Of a stretch of 64,000 nucleotides of DNA, positions 60,765 to 64,000 are shown piece by piece (the first letter of the stretch is position 1; every line of letters begins with the position of its first letter). The stretch is from Gentiana macrophylla (Eukaryota; Streptophyta; Magnoliopsida; Gentianales; Gentianaceae). A program made the translations under genes and the position numbers. The stretch spans positions 62,001-126,000 of the forward strand of contig JAOBSW010000544.1 of assembly GCA_026214975.1 (NCBI GenBank), written 5' to 3'. The notes below the pieces were generated by a model. The model was not told the origin of the DNA, did not search any database, and worked only from the letters and a program-made list of their open reading frames with translations.

Positions 60765-63695
60765 CTAAGAATTTTCAGGCCTCATTTCCTCATTTAGAAC
60801 ATTCTCCTCGCGGAGGGAGTGGTGCAACATTTGGTCGGCGTTCTTTTCAGACTCAGTAGGCTCGGTAGTCTCTTCACCAGTCTGCTCGACCTCTTCTCGA
60901 CTGCACACTGCTTCTCAATTTGCTTTCTTCGCTGAGGTAGCTCGCGCGCACAAGCTCCTTAGATTCACTTCCACCGCTGCTGGCACCTCCCAATCGGATC
61001 ATTACATAGGGATGTATAGTTGTAGCTCGACATCCGAGAAAGGTATGTGCGGATGGAAGTCCATAGATGATCGGAAAAGGGATGGGTGAGAATCCATTCT
61101 ATGAGATATCAAGGCCGGGAGTATCGCGCCGTGGGCCAAAACACACATTGCGATGTGATAGAACCCATGGTCATACCCTATCAAAAATTCTCACCTGACG
61201 CATCCTTGGCCGAGCTTGATTCGGAGTTCGGATCGGAGGGTGTTAGTTCAAAACTTCATTAGCTTTAGGCCCGTCGATTTGAGTGCATCTCCTTCATGGT
61301 TTAGTGGCCTCAACATCTTTTGTGACGAGTTCACTACTCGATTTTTCGGCGTATTTCGAGTTTGCTTGGGCCTCAACTCGCGCCTTCTTCTCGCTAGCGG
61401 CCAGCTTTTTCAGTCTGCCTATTTCAGCTTCAACAACATTTAAACGAGCACGTAGTCCAGCCCCCACCTCATTTGCGGCATCAAGCGCTTTCTTAGTATC
61501 GACCAGCTCTTTACCAAGATCAGCGCTTGCGGCTATCGTGTTTCTGTAGTCGTTAATGAACTGCGCCAAACATGTGCCGACCTAGAAAAGGAGAAAACAA
61601 CAAGGTCAATATTGACTTCAAAAATATAGCAGTAAAGAAAATAATAAAGCAAAGGCAAGAAAGATGTTTACCATGATCACCGTGGCGCCGTATAAACCCC
61701 ACAAATCCTCGATATTTTGGAGGAAGGTGCGGCGGGGATCGATCACGATCCGCCATTACAACTATGTTCACGATTCCCACGACCTATCTCAATTTGGGCG
61801 GGGTTGGGAAGACCAGTCGGAAATGCCTCGGTGGGGGCACGTCGGCGATTCCCCTCGAAATTTTCATCGCTTTGGACATGTTGAGGTTTGTTGGCGCATG
61901 AACTCTATGTCCAACCATGTGGCGGGACACCCACTTTGAAGGCCCAGCGGGGACCGAAGCAAAAGGCACCATTGTCCTTGTGCCCCTGAGAAGAATGTTT
62001 CATCGGCCATAGATTTGCCTTTGTCGGTGGCCTCTTTTCTCTGCAGGAGTCATCGACTTTGGATCTTTTGGAAGGAAGAGCATCACTGCTCGCCGCTACC
62101 ACCTCTCTTGGGTCGATCTCCTCGCCAGCGACTCTCTTTTTCTTATCGCCATCCGGTGGCCGTGAGGTAGTGCTGCTTTAGGGTTTTGCTCGCGGCTTTA
62201 TCCCTACTTGCTTAAGCGGCGGTTGGGTTGATTTCACAACTTGAGATCGAGGCTCGGCCGGCCCCTGCCTTTATGTCAACCATTGGGAGTGAGTTTTGAT
62301 CCTTTAGCTCAGCGGCTCTTTTCACGCCGCGGTGGTCTTCCTCGCAGTCGGTGGCTGCGTTGAGCAAGTGCATCCATGGTACTGCGGATAGTAATATTTA
62401 TTAGCGACCAAAATATGACATGAAAAAACAAGCTATAAAAGTATCAAAAAAGAATACAAGTAAAAATCCTACTCGGTGCTTGCATAGAGGAAGTCGCCGC
62501 CCTGAACAACGCATTGAGAAGGCATGCACTTGCCGTGATGACACTCCCATACAGTGCTGGGTCGATCGGCAATGGGCCAACTACCACTAATGGTTCGCTT
62601 GCGCCCGGCTCGAGAAAGTCCGGCTGTCTAAGATAAGGCTGGCCAACATCTAGTAGCAACCTCCAATTAAATCGCGGGCTTGTTCTTCACCTTTGCGAGT
62701 ATAGCCCAGGTCGTCTTTCAGTTCGGCTATAAACTCATCATCATCAGTTGGGTTTTATTTTATTCGGTGGTCGGTCTTAACAGAATTCACGGTAACCACG
62801 AAAGCGGCCATCTATCCGGGATTCTACCTTCACACATATTTTATCGATCCGCCACCTTGTCCGGGAAGGTCAAATAATAACCGGGGCACTGCCTTTGCTT
62901 GATCGACTCTGCGGCTGAATTTGGCCGGCCCGCCTTCCGAGAGAAACCATAAAAATACAGCAGCGCCACCATCGGCGGTTCGCGTCCGCTTAACTACTAT
63001 TTATGATGAAGGACATAACCACGCGGACTACCCCAGGTGCGAGTCGCAAGGCATCACCTTCAACTCCTCCATGAACTTAACAAAAAATGGATCAAAGGGA
63101 GTGCGAGTCCGGCCACGAAATGGTCGTAATGCAACCACATATAATCTTCTTGTTCACGGCGCAAGTCCACGACACATTGAGTCGCGCCCATACTATGAAG
63201 CGATAATCCATTTGAGATATCATACGCACCCACGCCAAGGTATAATCTTCCCGATCTCGAAACTCCTCCGGCCGAGTTATGAGATCATTGTCTGCTTCGC
63301 TTTTGCTCTGCGAGCTCCCTTTCAGCGGCGGACCTTTTCTTTGGCGGCCTCTTCTTAACTTTTGCGGGCTCATCGGATCGGCTTTCTTCTTAGACACTAC
63401 GACCTTTTGAGACTTTTTGGCCTCTCACGATGCCTCTGCGGTTTCCACGGCTTCCTTGACCTTAGCGCTCGTCTAGCGGTGCCGGGGGTGATCGCTTTCT
63501 CCATCCTTGCAATAAGTCCGCTCAACACTATCCCGGTCATCATCGTCGACCTCACCCCGTGTGGCACCTCGCCAATTTGTGACCTCGGGATCGGAATCAT
63601 ACTAATGGGCCCCTAATTTTCCTCAACCATCTCCTCTTCATCAATTCGCTCGAGGCTAGCATCATCCATGCTCGCATCTTACGAGCCATAGCCAT
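60765..63695 (-). pseudogene. Antisense ORF of the Tat gypsy element (putative gypsy-type transposon protein)
   Basis: Minus-strand coding in several frames, starting near 63695 (or MDDASLERIDEEEMVEEN at 63669), then IPRSQIGEVPHGVRSTMM, LITRPEEFRDREDYTLAWVR, SLDPFFVKFMEELKVMP (a phrase typical of the plant family annotated as putative gypsy-type transposon protein), KRSKVDDSCREKRPPTK, and a coiled coil (61294-61569; ADLGKELVDTKKALDAANEV, LNVVEAEIGRLKKLAASEKK). It ends with an acidic tail (EEVEQTGEETTEPTE) and a stop at 60765-60767. Tat elements such as Grande are known to carry an extra antisense ORF here; function unknown. Frame breaks are frequent, many at CHG/CCG. Confidence 0.65.
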
Positions 63696-64000
63696 GGTGA
63701 CCTGGCCTTTTCATCCGATTACTGTATGCTCACGAAGGCGTGCGGAAAAGGAAAAAAGGGCAAGGTGGATCGGTTTAATCACCGGGTATGGAAATCGGGC
63801 CGAGGTGAGAGCAATCACACCCCGACACCTCGCCCTCCATCTTCCTTATAAAATCAAGCCCAGAAAAATCCCCAAATATCGGAAAAACCCCAAACACAAC
63901 CAGAAAAACCTAAACAACACACATTCAAACCTCTACAAATAATCATGCATTGCTTAAACACAAACAATCGAGCATATGCATGCAAAGAATTTACGGGAAA
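63696..64000. other. Gypsy 3' region, upstream of the antisense ORF
   Basis: Short sequence containing a TATA-like CTTATAAAATC (about 63844) on the plus strand and AC-rich tracts. The 3' LTR is not reached. Nothing further can be supported. Confidence 0.4.

Overview
This is a stretch of repeat-dense, non-coding-rich DNA from a flowering plant, most likely a eudicot. The evidence is a wall-associated-kinase (WAK) type receptor gene fragment, a fragment of an LRR receptor-kinase gene, Ty1/copia and Tat-lineage Ty3/gypsy retrotransposons, Stowaway-, Emigrant-, hAT- and Mutator-type small elements, and GT-AG introns with plant-like AT-rich composition. I see no rRNA, tRNA, CRISPR array or bacterial-style operon. 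No gene here looks like an intact host gene.

Region 1 (1-34344) is the main feature: three head-to-tail copies of one 12-kb Helitron. Copy 1 is cut by the window start and ends at 10284; copy 2 is 10291-22303; copy 3 is 22310-34344. Each full copy starts TCTATACTTAGAG, ends with a GC-rich hairpin and CTAG, and is separated from the next by exactly TATATA. Copy 3 runs into a roughly 98-bp (TA)n tract. Each copy carries, in order, a 3.6-kb leader, a two-exon Rep/helicase (RepHel) gene with an HUH nuclease motif, a YxxxY motif and a PIF1-type helicase, and about 130 bp later a ten-exon RPA70-like single-strand-DNA-binding protein gene. The two products fit a rolling-circle transposition machine: nick and ligate, unwind, coat the displaced strand.

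Region 2 (34345-37746) is host intergenic DNA with a 448-bp non-autonomous hAT element, a Pack-MULE-like inverted-repeat unit enclosing an LRR receptor-kinase fragment, and a small Mutator-type MITE.

Region 3 (37747-45280) holds the extracellular and transmembrane exons of a WAK-like gene whose kinase half is absent; the sequence runs straight into a decayed copia element (with a hAT MITE inside its gag), which is itself fused to the 3' part of a different copia element.

Region 4 (45283-53570) contains a duplicated 0.39-kb segment (two direct copies 7.6 kb apart), an LTR-like AT-rich block with an Emigrant-type MITE, a minus-strand copia element, an unrecognised glutamine-rich ORF and a Stowaway MITE.

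Region 5 (53570-64000) is a decayed Tat-lineage gypsy element on the plus strand with a long antisense ORF between pol and the (unseen) 3' LTR.

A technical signal runs through the window. When the three Helitron copies are compared, the great majority of the differences I inspected, including most frameshifts, sit at CAG, CTG or CCG, the plant CHG methylation context, and are scrambles or indels rather than C-to-T changes. This looks like uncorrected base-calling error at methylated cytosines, so many of the apparent pseudogenes may be less broken than they look.
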